Below, piece after piece: positions 40,072-49,861 of a stretch of 50,205 nucleotides of DNA. Position numbers and translations under genes: made by a program. A model generated the notes under the pieces. That model ran no database searches. It saw nothing but the letters and a program-made list of their open reading frames with translations, and was not told where the DNA came from. The stretch's first letter is position 1; each line of letters starts with the position of its first letter. Origin of the DNA: Stentor coeruleus (lineage: Eukaryota > Ciliophora > Heterotrichea > Heterotrichida > Stentoridae); contig MPUH01000499.1 of assembly GCA_001970955.1 (NCBI GenBank), positions 1-50,205 on the forward strand. Reading direction: 5' to 3'.

Positions 40072-40884
40072 TTATAAAAACTTATATCTTTTCCTAGCAG
40101 GTAAAAACTGGGGTTTTTTCTCTTTCAAATACTTAAAATGGTTTTCATAATCCTTGTTAACCCCAACAAAATGTTTTTGGGCCAAAACCCCAGGTAGCTT
40201 ATTCTTATCATTTTTATCATAAAACGAAGCAAGGCTTTCATCAACACTACAAGCATTAGAAACTATCATTTTCTGTTTTAAATTCTTCAAACTCATAGTT
40301 TTTTTCGCATTTTCTAATCTTAAATTCTTAAAAAAAATCATCGGTATAGAAACAGCTTTTTGATGTACATTACTCTTGATTTTCTTAGCTAAAACAACAC
40401 CATAATCAGTAGACCGAGTATGTAAATTACGTTTATTTATGAGTTTTGGTGATTCTAATTCTGCATCTGTTATTTGTTGAAATGTCATAGGTTTAAATTC
40501 ACGTCTTCTGACAACAGGAACTGCTTTACCTAAAAATTTACGATATGCTTTGAATGTATCTGGAGGATCTTTATAATGGACTGGAGGAATAACTTCAGCT
40601 ACATGAACTTCTTGCTTTTCATGTGGGGATTTTAGAAAAGGTGTATCACTAATACTACTTTTTTCAGAACTTGATATATGTGCTTGCTTTTCATGTGGGG
40701 ATTTTAGAAAAGGTGTATCACTAATACTACTTTTTTCAGAACTTGATATATGTGAACTTTTACTTGAGAGGCTGGTGTTTGAGATGTTAGCTTTTTCAAT
40801 AAGTTTTTTGAACTTGAAAGTTGTTGTGTGAATTGCGTAAACTGGGGTGTTTTTAAAAGGGTTGAGGTCTATGAGGTTTGTCAT
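40072..40884 (-). CDS. Basic protein of unknown function with a duplicated serine block
   Basis: 270 residues, strongly basic. A Ser-rich 24-residue block containing HISSSEKSSISDTPFLKSP is present twice through an exact 72-nt duplication. The middle (KFLGKAVPVVRRREFKPMTFQQI) and C-terminus (YENHFKYLKEKKPQFLPARKRYKFL) have a proline/aromatic/basic pattern seen in some microtubule- or axoneme-associated proteins, but no named domain. The Ser-rich block could be phosphorylated. No signal peptide or membrane segment. Family not recognised. Confidence 0.7.
   Translation of the reverse strand: MTNLIDLNPFKNTPVYAIHTTTFKFKKLIEKANISNTSLSSKSSHISSSEKSSISDTPFLKSPHEKQAHISSSEKSSISDTPFLKSPHEKQEVHVAEVIPPVHYKDPPDTFKAYRKFLGKAVPVVRRREFKPMTFQQITDAELESPKLINKRNLHTRSTDYGVVLAKKIKSNVHQKAVSIPMIFFKNLRLENAKKTMSLKNLKQKMIVSNACSVDESLASFYDKNDKNKLPGVLAQKHFVGVNKDYENHFKYLKEKKPQFLPARKRYKFL
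40611..40754. repeat. 72-nt exact tandem duplication
   Basis: Units 40611-40682 and 40683-40754 are identical and in frame (24 residues). No N is present. Confidence 0.93.
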
Positions 40885-41344
40885 TGTTGGATTTTTTTAT
40901 TGATTAAATTATAATAAAAGTGGATATTTTTGATTTTGGGTAGTCCTGGATGATTAAATATAAGATGAATTTTGGGAAAAGTGTGGAGATGGGGTTTTGG
41001 AAATAGGTAAGATTTTGTGTTGGGATATTAGGTATTTTGAAGCGAAAGGTATATAAAAGGATGATGAAAAAGGTAGGATTTTTGGGAAGCTGTGTTTAAT
41101 TTATATTTGCAAAATCATAAGCAAAAAAGACTAAAAATGTATGACCTTGCTGCTTTGGACTTAAATCAGAAGATCTTTTCGCAGAAGTATAATTTCCAAG
41201 CAAAAAGCTTTACTTCACAAAACAGAATTCTAGAAACAATCTTAAAACTCAAGATTATAACTTAAAAAGCCTCTACAAAAAATTTATCCACCAGATAATC
41301 CATGCTTTCTAAAAAATATAATCGATTAATCCATAGTTATTATT
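40885..41344. promoter_or_regulatory. Divergent intergenic region with composition switch
   Basis: 460 nt between a minus-strand start and the HEAT-protein start. G-rich and C-poor to about 41095, then A/C-rich. It contains the small ORF described separately. Confidence 0.45.
41137..41265 (+). CDS. Candidate small ORF (42 residues)
   Basis: ATG to TAA frame reading MYDLAALDLNQKIFSQKYNF at its start and ending ILKLKIIT. Amino-acid composition is balanced, unlike the Lys/Asn/Phe-rich chance frames elsewhere in spacers. It lies 79 nt upstream of the HEAT-protein ATG on the same strand, so it could be a separate micro-gene, an upstream ORF in a leader, or chance. No homologue known to me. Confidence 0.25.
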   Translation: MYDLAALDLNQKIFSQKYNFQAKSFTSQNRILETILKLKIIT

Positions 41345-43296
41345 ATGGACTTTAGTATTTTTAGAGGATTCACAGACACAAAATCCTATCTTACCCAAGA
41401 TGATCTTTTTGGCCCAGGGTCTTACAGTTATAAAAAGCTCACCAACATCCCATCATGCGATTTTGCCTTATACAAAATCTACACCTACTCCCTTAGTGAA
41501 TCTTTAGAGAGCCGAAAATTTTTCATAAAAGAACTCTGCAACACAATCGAAGAACTGGGAAATTTATCCATAGATTTCATCGACCCTTTACTTTTTTCCC
41601 TAGTAACTTCCCTATAGAGTCTGAAGACTCCAAAGAAATCCAAATCGAACTTGCAGGCCAGTTATCAAATATAATTTCTATAATAAACCAAGTGACTTAT
41701 ATTTAGAATCCTGAAATCCCTACAAAAACTATCATAAATATCCTTGAAATTGCTAGGAAATTAGCTTTAAGCCCTGACCTTGAAATCTCTAAAGCTATGG
41801 TTGACAATATTCCTATAGTAATAAAACATATAAATCAAAACAAAATCAACAATGAAATCATAGGAATCGCATTATCACTTGTATTAGATAAATCAAGAGA
41901 AGATATAACAATTCTAGGCTTACAAATGGTTAAAAATATCGCAAAATCTATAGGGTCTAGTCTTATGGAAAAATATTTTTATAGAGAAATGTGGGAAATA
42001 TCAGCTGAAAACTCGTTAGGACTAGCAAAAAGTATGATTGAACTTATAGCTGAGTCTTTTACTTTACCTGAAGCTGAGAGTTTAAAAGCTAAACTTATAT
42101 CGATTTATATAAAATACTGCGAAAATGATAATTGGAATACAAGAAGATATTGTGTTGGGAATTTTTGTAAGATATTACAAAAAAGCAATAAAGATATGCA
42201 GGATTTGTTATTGCCAGTTTATTGTAAAATGCTAAAAGATAAGTCTAAGTGGGTTAAGGAACAAGCTATATATAATTGTAGCTTGGTAATTATATATACG
42301 CAAATACAAATACCAGTTGTTATTATGAAAAGTTATTATAAAGCAAAGGAAAATGAGTTTTATTCTGTAGCGTATTATTTTTCTGCAGTATTGCTAACAC
42401 TTGGAACACAAGCATGGGGAGAGATGAAGAAAGTTTTTTATAAGATTTTGGAAGGGGAATGCAAAAATAAAATATGTTTAATTCATTCGATACATGAAAT
42501 TGCTAAGATACTTGGGGCGGAGATGTCAGGCAAGGAATTGGTTGAAGTTTTTGATAGATTTCTTGAAGACCCTGAACTTAAGATTGAAGCGTTTAAGAGT
42601 TTGCCTAATTTTTTGAGAGAACTTTTTCCTGAAGCTAGAGATAAATACAAGACAATCATCAAAAATATAAGCCGGGATTCAGACTGGCGATACCGTTTTG
42701 CCTTTACTTATAATATATGCGAATATATAGGTGTCTATGATTACAATCATATCTACACCAACATATGGCCTTTAGCTCTTGAGCATTGTGAAGATAAAAT
42801 CTGTACAATCAGATACCAAGCCGCAAAGGAAGTAGCGAAACTAGGAATGTATTTATTATCAAAAAACATTGATTGGAAAAGACATATTGAAATGAGTATA
42901 AAAAAATATTCACGCGGATCTGTAGAAAATCGTATTGTTTTTCTAAAAATTGTAAAGAACCTTATCGGGACTGAATTCGCTAAAGATTTTAGCTCAGAAA
43001 TTGAGATTTTAGCTAAAGATAAAGTGCCTAATGTACGGATTATGTGTGCAGAGGTAGTGAATTATAATAAAGAAGGGATATGGGAGGACTCAAGGATGAT
43101 ATTAGAAGGGGATAAAGAATTAGATGTTAGGTTTAAGTTTGGGAAGATTATTGGATTTGACAACAAAGGGCAGTTTATTACCCCACCACTTATTAGAAAT
43201 GCACATAATGAAGATATTGGGGGGATTGTGAAATTTAGTCATAACTTGCCGATTAGATCAAATAAAATTTACTACTTTTATAGTAACATGAAATGA
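41345..43296 (+). CDS. HEAT-repeat protein, PP2A scaffold (PR65/A)-like
   Basis: About 639 residues if a 17-nt intron (41603-41619) and a 15-nt intron (41692-41706) are removed. Consecutive HEAT-type helix pairs run through most of the length (EDITILGLQMVKNIAKSIG; DSDWRYRFAFTYNICEYIG; DKICTIRYQAAKEVAKLG), in the pattern of the PP2A A subunit, where W-R-x-R-x repeats contact B and C subunits. The A subunit scaffolds the Ser/Thr phosphatase. The first 86 codons are separated from the rest by a shift that either the 17-nt intron or one extra T in the T6 run at 41592-41597 would repair. Divergent compared with canonical PR65, so it may be a relative rather than the main A subunit. Confidence 0.75.
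41603..41619 (+). other. Candidate 17-nt intron
   Basis: GTAACTTCCCTATAGAG. Phase 0; the A at position 12 is five bases before the end, as in the 15-nt introns (A10). It contains an in-frame TAG and restores the downstream frame. The alternative is a one-base error in the T run at 41592-41597. Confidence 0.45.
41692..41706 (+). other. 15-nt intron with GTG 5' end
   Basis: GTGACTTATATTTAG, phase 0, A at position 10; contains an in-frame TAG. The third base is G, whereas the other introns here start GTA. Confidence 0.75.
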
Positions 43297-43418
43297 AATG
43301 CTAAAAATGCTTAGGTTTAATTTACAGATATTATAGGAATTAAAGATTTTATGTTTATATATGGTATTAAAATTAGGTCTCCAGCTTTAAAATGGTAATT
43401 TTTATTGTGTTATAGACT

Positions 43419-43895
43419 ATGTCTTCATTAACATATCATTCTGAACATTTAGCCTGGCAACAGAGGGTTGATCAAGAACAATCTCGAGCTTCTAATTTTT
43501 ATAAAACTTTTAGGGGAAGTCAAGCTTATAATTCTAATATAAGTGATAATAGGCAAATCTTCCCAAAAGCATCTGTTGATGAAAATGAAATTAACTATCG
43601 TGTATTAAAGAATACACTTGGAGGTAATAGACTTATAAAGAATACTATTTATGATAGTCCTAAAAGGAAATCTTCATCTAAATCTCCTGAAAAACTTAGA
43701 AGACAGATAAGAGAAGCTTCACAAGGTCCAAGTCCATGTTTGGTCCAATTAGAAAAAGATTTGAGACAAACTAAGGATAAATGCGGTAGTGGAAAATCTA
43801 TTGAAAATAGTTTGGCTTATATAAAGTATCTTGAGGAAAGACTTATCCAAGAAAGGAAAAAAAGAGCTAAAGCCGAGTTTAAGTTAAAAAAATAG
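43419..43895 (+). CDS. Small basic protein of unknown function
   Basis: 158 residues. It begins MSSLTYHSEHLAWQQRV, has a Ser/Lys-rich middle (SPKRKSSSKSPEKLRRQIR) and a charged C-terminal helix (YIKYLEERLIQERKKRAKAEF), probably a short coiled coil. No domain, signal peptide or membrane segment. It follows the HEAT-protein gene by 122 nt on the same strand. Family unknown; basal-body or cortical association would be speculation. Confidence 0.68.
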   Translation: MSSLTYHSEHLAWQQRVDQEQSRASNFYKTFRGSQAYNSNISDNRQIFPKASVDENEINYRVLKNTLGGNRLIKNTIYDSPKRKSSSKSPEKLRRQIREASQGPSPCLVQLEKDLRQTKDKCGSGKSIENSLAYIKYLEERLIQERKKRAKAEFKLKK

Positions 43896-44370
43896 TTAAT
43901 GATGTTTATTTTGAAAGGTTTTAGAATTAAGTTGGGTGTTAGGGTGTTAGATTTTTTGATGTTTTTAGATTTTAAGTTGGCTTTTATATATATAAAGGTA
44001 AATTTTTATTATACAGGTTGTTAGATTTTTAATAGAATTATGATGATGGTTTTTTGTTGGCAACTTATTGAATAAATTAAATGCTATCTATAAATATATA
44101 ATTTATTTTTATAGATATTATAAGTTATCTATAAGATATGATGGTTAAACATCATGAAAGAGTTAATTTTTTATCTCAGATATTCAAACTATAAACATAA
44201 TATTTTTCGATACCACATAATATTACAATCTACATTCAATATAATTAATCCTTCTAATAAAATTATTTTTTCCTATTAATCTTCATATCATCCCAATCAA
44301 TAATCCTTATTATAATTCACCTAATTTATTACCATCACATAAAATCTAAACCCATATAAAAAAAAATAAC
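43896..44370. other. Intergenic spacer between convergent genes
   Basis: 475 nt. G-rich and C-poor to about 44060, then AT-rich, then C-rich and G-poor from about 44160. No gene recognised. Confidence 0.5.
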
Positions 44371-46329
44371 TTACTCTATTTCAAGTATCATAGACAATAT
44401 TTCATTGTAATACTTTTCTAAAAGTTTATATCTTTTTGTTTTTATAGTTGGTGTTATAAACTCTTCCGAAACCCAAGGTTCAGTTTCAATATAAACTTTA
44501 AGTACTTTTTCATATTCCTTAAGCTTATGAACTTTTTCTATAGTAAGGAATTCTCTAATCACAGCAGCCATAAACTCGCTAGTCTTACAAACATTATAAT
44601 AATCTTCACCTTTCCATTTTGCCATAACATAATATTTATTTGGAACAACAACAGCAACAACTCCTTCAATACGATTGCTCCCAACACAAATTATTTGTGA
44701 AACAATACTACATTGTCTATATAAAAGTTCTAATTTCTGTACACAAATGCATTTATTTGATTTGGATCTACTTATATATTCAATACGGTCTATGAATTTT
44801 AAAGCTCCAGTTTCTGGAATTAAAGCAACAAGGTCACCAGTTCGAAACCAGCCTGAGCTATCAAGAGAATCTCCAGAGATTCCATAATATTTTCCACTTA
44901 TAGAGTCTCCTTTAAGACATAATTCTCCATAATAATGTGTATAGTCTTCAATGAACATACCTGTAAAATGTAGTCTCATATCTAAACTCATAAGTGGGCC
45001 TCCCACATGCCCAGAACTAATATCATTAGGTAAAGTACATAAACTACAACCTGTACCTTCAATTAATCCATATCCTTCAAGTATATAACAACTTAAATGG
45101 ATTCTGAGGAATTTTATTATGTCTTTATTACACATAGTTGAACCGACAATCATTACTTTTAAATTACCTCCAAGAAATTTTCTAGCTTTATTAAATACAA
45201 GAGTATCCCATACTTTATGCTTTAGTTTACCTGTGTTTTCATAATTTTGTAACTTACTAGCTAAACCTTTTGTATACATAGATTTTGAAATCCCAGTTAG
45301 ATTATCAACTTCAGTTTTTATCATTGTGTACATAAACTCTAAAAACCTTGGAACTGTTATCATTAAAGTTGGCTTTAAGTATTTAATATCTTGAATGAAA
45401 TCAATCGAGTCACGAGCTAGGCCAATTTTTCCTCCAGATGCTGAAACTAGGTAAATAAAAATTTTTTCAGTGAGAATTGATAGATTCAAATAACTTAAAT
45501 ATGAGTCTTCAGTAGAAATTTCTTGTGATAGATATAAACAATTTGATAATGTTGACATGAGATTTAAATGGCTTGTTATGCTAAATTTTGGACTATCTGT
45601 TGTCCCACTTGTCAGACAGACAAAACATGGATCATGAGCATTTATTATTGAAGCTTCAGCATAGACCTCTTCATGTATCATTTCTTCAAAATGTATCAGT
45701 TTAATCCCAGAATTCAAACAAGCCAAAGCTAATTCTTCACTAACCACATCAACAGTAATAATAAACTCTAAACTGATTTCTTTTTTATTTTGCAATTGAA
45801 CAACTTTTAATATTCTATCAGCTGGACAAAAAAGATACTTAAGGTTAAGCATTGCTGCATATATTCCAAAATTCTCAAGGTTCTCATGTAAGCCAACAGT
45901 GACAATTCCTGAGTTCATACACGCGATTTCTATAAAAACCCATTCAATACGACTATTGCTAAAAAACCCCAAAAGTGGTAAAGACTTGCGATATTCGTTC
46001 TCAAAAAAAGGGTCAGGAGAAAAATTGCATTTCATAAGAAAAGAAGAGATTTGACTGATCATAAGGAAAGATTTACTATAAGTTAGCCATTGAAAATCGC
46101 TATCATAAGTCCATCTAGTGCCAATAAAAGGCCGTGAAGAGTATTTCGATCCTATTTTCCTATATAAAGATTACTGAAAAAGTGAGTAATAAGAATTACA
46201 ACCCCAGACCGTTGGTGCTACAACCTTTTGTTGTGCATCAGGATTTCTAAGCACCGCTGAGAACTCGATTTCATCACTATCTGGTACACCTACCGTATAA
46301 ATAACATTTTTGCTCTTACTTCCTCCCAT
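44371..46329 (-). CDS. Long-chain acyl-CoA synthetase-like enzyme (two exons)
   Basis: 647 residues with a 15-nt intron (46160-46174) removed. Exon 1 starts MGGSKSKNV, a myristoylation-type N-terminus. Core AMP-binding motifs: CLTSGTTDSPKF (about 234-244; P-loop), EGYGLIEGTGC (adenine site, unusual for the family's YGxTE), SGWFRTGDLV, IDRIEYISRSKS and the C-terminal PTIKTKRYKL with the adenylation lysine. It should activate fatty acids to acyl-CoA via an acyl-AMP. Length fits ACSL. Divergence at several motif positions leaves activity and chain-length preference open. The start is 27 nt from the stop of the next gene on the same strand. Confidence 0.87.
46160..46174 (-). other. 15-nt intron
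   Basis: GTAATCTTTATATAG, phase 2, A at position 10. Contains an in-frame TAA and joins exon 1 to the acyl-CoA synthetase body. Confidence 0.92.
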
Positions 46330-46356
46330 AATTTAACTATAGTTTATTATTAGAGC

Positions 46357-47100
46357 TTATATTATAAGACATCTAGCACAGCTCATATATCCAATTTTAT
46401 TTTTTCGGATACTATTTGAACTTGAAAGATTAGCATATTTCGATATATCAGAATCCGTGTATATACTTTTAGGATTCCTTTTTGGCTTTTGAATTAGTTT
46501 CGAATGTTTTTCTTTATCATATGGGATTTTGATATCTTTATCAATACACTCAAGTATTATTATAGAAGGAGGATTATTATATAATTCTTGTATTTTCGAA
46601 TCACTTTTTATGATTTCGTTTAATGGTTTTTCATTATTTGGCGTATTTTTAGTATCGAAATTCTCAGCTTGTTCTAGAATATTTTTTGTTTCTAGAGGGT
46701 GTTTTTTTATATCATGATTTATGGATTTTTCTTGTTTTTTTTTAGTAATCGTAGAAAATATTTGAACTATATCATATTTTTCTTTTTCAAGGGTTTTACT
46801 TTCACTGTTAGAAAACTGAGTGATTTGGTTACTGGGCATTTTATCATCATGAACCTTTGAATTTATGTATAAAAAGATATCGATTAATGGAGAGTTCTTT
46901 AGAGATTTATCATTTTTGGTTAGAGATGATGATGATTCTTTTTCACTATGAATACTTGATATACTTGAGTCATTATAATCTAAAGTTGAGATATTGCAAA
47001 TTACAGATTCAGTTCCTGAACTACAATAATATGATAAATTAATTTCTGAAGTACTTTCACAGTCTGATAATTCTTCTTTTCGGCTTGAGCTTTTGGACAT
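46357..47100 (-). CDS. Low-complexity protein with C-terminal CAAX box
   Basis: 247 residues, mostly polar: a Ser/Glu-rich first third (SSSRKEELSDCESTSEINL), then Lys/Asn-rich sequence with no folded domain apparent apart from a short PPSIIILECID stretch. The last residues, SCARCLII, combine a CAAX prenylation box (CLII) with an extra Cys that could be palmitoylated. This resembles membrane-targeting tails of small GTPases, but no GTPase motif is present. A membrane-tethered disordered protein is inferred. It starts downstream of an N-duplication and ends 27 nt before the acyl-CoA synthetase start. Confidence 0.65.
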   Translation of the reverse strand: MSKSSSRKEELSDCESTSEINLSYYCSSGTESVICNISTLDYNDSSISSIHSEKESSSSLTKNDKSLKNSPLIDIFLYINSKVHDDKMPSNQITQFSNSESKTLEKEKYDIVQIFSTITKKKQEKSINHDIKKHPLETKNILEQAENFDTKNTPNNEKPLNEIIKSDSKIQELYNNPPSIIILECIDKDIKIPYDKEKHSKLIQKPKRNPKSIYTDSDISKYANLSSSNSIRKNKIGYMSCARCLII

Positions 47101-47153
47101 ATTAATTCCCTTATAATAAAAACTATAGCCACAATTGAAAAAATGGGTTTTTG

Positions 47154-47306
47154 TAAAGAATAAGATTTAGTTGCTTATAAAAATATAAAATTTAAGTTTT
47201 CTTTATAATTTGCTTTAGGATTTATGGTTNTAAAGAATAAGATTTAGTTGCTTATAAAAATATAAAATTTAAGTTTTCTTTATAATTTGCTTTAGGATTT
47301 ATGGTT
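47154..47306. repeat. 76-nt duplication around a single N (likely assembly join)
   Basis: 47154-47229 and 47231-47306 are identical with N at 47230, in the spacer upstream of the CAAX-box gene. Confidence 0.92.
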
Positions 47307-47703
47307 TTAATTTGAGGTAAGGCTTAGTTTGATGAAATTAGAGGTTTTTAAGGGAAAGCTATGACTTTATAGATATGAATTTTTGTTAGGAGGGTTAAGA
47401 TTGATAAGAAAGGAATTGATGAAGTGGGGATGCGTGTGTGTATGGGAAGGTTTTAAAATAAAATATTAGAATAAATACAGAATAATCTTCATGCTTTTGT
47501 TTAGATTTTATTAAAATCGAATTAGTTTTTTATTATAATTATTAGATGTGTTTTCTACACAGATGCGATATTTTATTTTAGTTGATAGTTTTTAGTATTT
47601 TTTATAAATTTATAAGTGAAAATAGTTATTTAGCAAGTCCTTAGTTTATTAGTGATGAAGGTGTTAAAAATATAGATGCAAACTTTGATTTTATTATAAA
47701 AAT

Positions 47704-47783
47704 AATATATATACAACAACTAATTTATTGATTCTGATATTTTTCTATCCGCTACAATCGTTTTTTATATCACTGCTTTTTTT
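47704..47783 (+). repeat. Diverged short dispersed element, copy 1
   Basis: About 80 nt ending in T7. It shares the exact core TGATTCTGATATTTT (47729-47743), an upstream ATATATA run, ACAAC-A-ACTA, and the tail CTATCYG...CGTTT...ATATCA..-C-TTTTTTT with 50092-50173. GATAT and ATATC in each copy can pair. The T run could end a Pol III transcript. Strand is given for the T-run orientation. Confidence 0.55.
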
Positions 47784-48661
47784 AGTTTTTTTCTAATAGT
47801 AAATGCTAAATGCAAATATGCTTTTGACTTTATTAAATTACTTTTGCTAGCCAAAAATATAGCCTGATCATTTTTCAAAAAAACTAATTTAATATTTCTC
47901 TAATAAAGACTGGAAATTGTTCATAGCAATGCTACAATTTTATCATATGATTTTCTTCTTTAATCATTACCCACTATCAATTTTCATATATAAAATTCAT
48001 CTTGGAATCTAAAAATTTAAGTTAAAAGTATCATAATTTTTTCCGCATTGCCTTGAATAATACTTAATTGTCGTTGCTATATATGTAAACTTCTTATTAT
48101 ATCCTTTATGATAGTTTATAAAAAATCTTAGAGTATGCATTTTATTGTATTATAGAGTAATGATTTAGTTTACAAGCAAATCCTATTTACAATTTAGTCA
48201 CTAGTTTTAGTATAGCTTCTAGCTTAGATAATCTAAAAATGATTATACTAAATATAGAACAGGAGAAATTATTGTATCATACATTTGAAATATCTATACT
48301 GAAGAGCATCCCATTATATTTAGACTTACTTATTCTCCATAATAAAATTCCATTTATACTAATCTTTATGTTTTCCCCAGAGTAATACTTAGTTCATTAT
48401 ACCTACTTCTCTTTCAGCTTCATAGCATATTAGGCCATATAAAAAACAAAAATAAACTAACTTTCAGAGTATAAGTAATCTTAGCTTAATAAACAAAATA
48501 TTACGACCCTTAATATTTTATTCCCATTTCCATAAAAAATCGCACTTCGTTCTTCTTTAATCATCAGTAAATTTTTTCTTATTCTTAACTTTCGTCAAAT
48601 CGTAAAAAATTTATATATTGTAAAAAAGTCTGACCTCCATTTATAATCTAATCATCCTAAC

Positions 48662-49595
48662 TTAAATTTTTGGTTTAGCTGAGTTGAACACTGGGTTTCC
48701 TTGTAAATAATTTATCTGGCCAGAGTATAAATATTTTTTTTTAATATAATGTCCAGCAGGGAGTCCAACCGTATTACCTTCACATAAATGATTTATTTGC
48801 ATAGTTAAAATTCCAACTCCAGGAACTAATCCTGTTTTATCTACATAGTACTTCAATGCCTTTGGCAATCTATCCATATTCTCAAGTAAAAATTCTAAAT
48901 CATTTTTAACAGGAGGAAACACTGACATAATAAAAGGTTCATTTCCATATTTTCTAGCACGAATATGTAAATTTGATTTAATTTTATCAAACAGTTTCAT
49001 CACATTAGGATCTACGGGTTTATCACTAGGTACTGATACTCTGCTTCTTGTACTAACATAATAAAAACTATAAGGGCTTATCATAAATCCAAATTGTATA
49101 GTGTTTTGATTTGGAAGTATTGTGAATAATAACTGCTCGGTTATATCTGTCATTAAAGAAGTTAAGCCACCCATTCGATATTTTTCATCAACGACTATAA
49201 TCCCATGACCAGTAAGGTAAGTATTTTCTGGGCGATGATCATTTTCGTTGAGTTCAACTAAGTAGCCTGGACCTAAAATTGCTGAGACTAATTTGTTGGA
49301 ACCTCTCTCACGAGCAAGCGTCACAATTGATATGGCTGACGTAGGATTAGTGATTAATCTAGCAATATGCTCTTCACTAAAATCAAAATGCGGNGGCTGA
49401 CGTAGGATTAGTGATTAATCTAGCAATATGCTCTTCACTAAAATCAAAATGCGGGCCGAAGATTGACCTTAATTCTTGAATAAGTCTATCTTGATCGCCA
49501 TAAGGAAGTCTTCTGAAGTCTTCAATGATTTCGATATATATGTATTTATCGAATTCCTGAAATTTTTGGTTGAATTCTCTTATAGGCTTCAACAT
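48662..49595 (-). CDS. Possible GNAT-like acetyltransferase, split by an assembly join
   Basis: 290 residues once one 60-nt copy plus the N at 49394 (61 nt) are removed; the removal joins ARLITNPTSA to ISIVTLARERG in one frame. The segment TGHGIIVVDEKYRMGGLTSLM resembles the acetyl-CoA-binding strand/loop/helix of GNAT enzymes (V-x-x-x-Y-R-x-x-G-L), and an N-terminal half with RLPYGDQDRLIQELRSIF could be its first strands and helices. The Q/RxxGxG/A signature is not exact, so this is a weak match. Substrate unknown. The C-terminus is basic (NSAKPKI). No signal peptide or membrane segment. Confidence 0.6.
49334..49454. repeat. 60-nt duplication around a single N (likely assembly join)
   Basis: 49334-49393 and 49395-49454 are identical with N at 49394, within the coding region of the possible acetyltransferase. 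Removing 61 nt restores the frame. Confidence 0.94.
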
Positions 49596-49861
49596 TTATT
49601 ATAACACCATCAATTTTAACCATAAAGATGAAGCTAAATATTTCTATTACTTGGAGATATTGGACAGATTTGATGAAATTTAAGTGAAGCATATATTTAT
49701 TATACATCTAAAACATAATATCTTTGAATTTTGAAATGATTTAAATTGAAATAATTTTCAGACTAAAGTTTTAATATAAAGGATTTAAGATTATACATTT
49801 ACATTGTGAAATGGTCATTTTTTATTAAACATTAGGACTATTTTAATATTAATTTATTATA

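Larger units (their letters stand above)
47101..48661. other. Long gene-poor region
   Basis: 1.56 kb, very AT-rich. It contains the 76-nt N-flanked duplication (47154-47306), a G-rich stretch to about 47460, and one copy of a diverged short dispersed element (about 47704-47783). From about 48300 on it is C-richer. No protein frame or RNA gene recognised. Confidence 0.5.

Noticed and set aside
48540-48620. Box C-like TGATGA and box D-like CTGA on the minus strand, possible C/D snoRNA
   Set aside because: Spacing is about 110 nt, there are no terminal stems or C'/D' boxes, and both motifs are short enough to occur by chance in AT-rich DNA.
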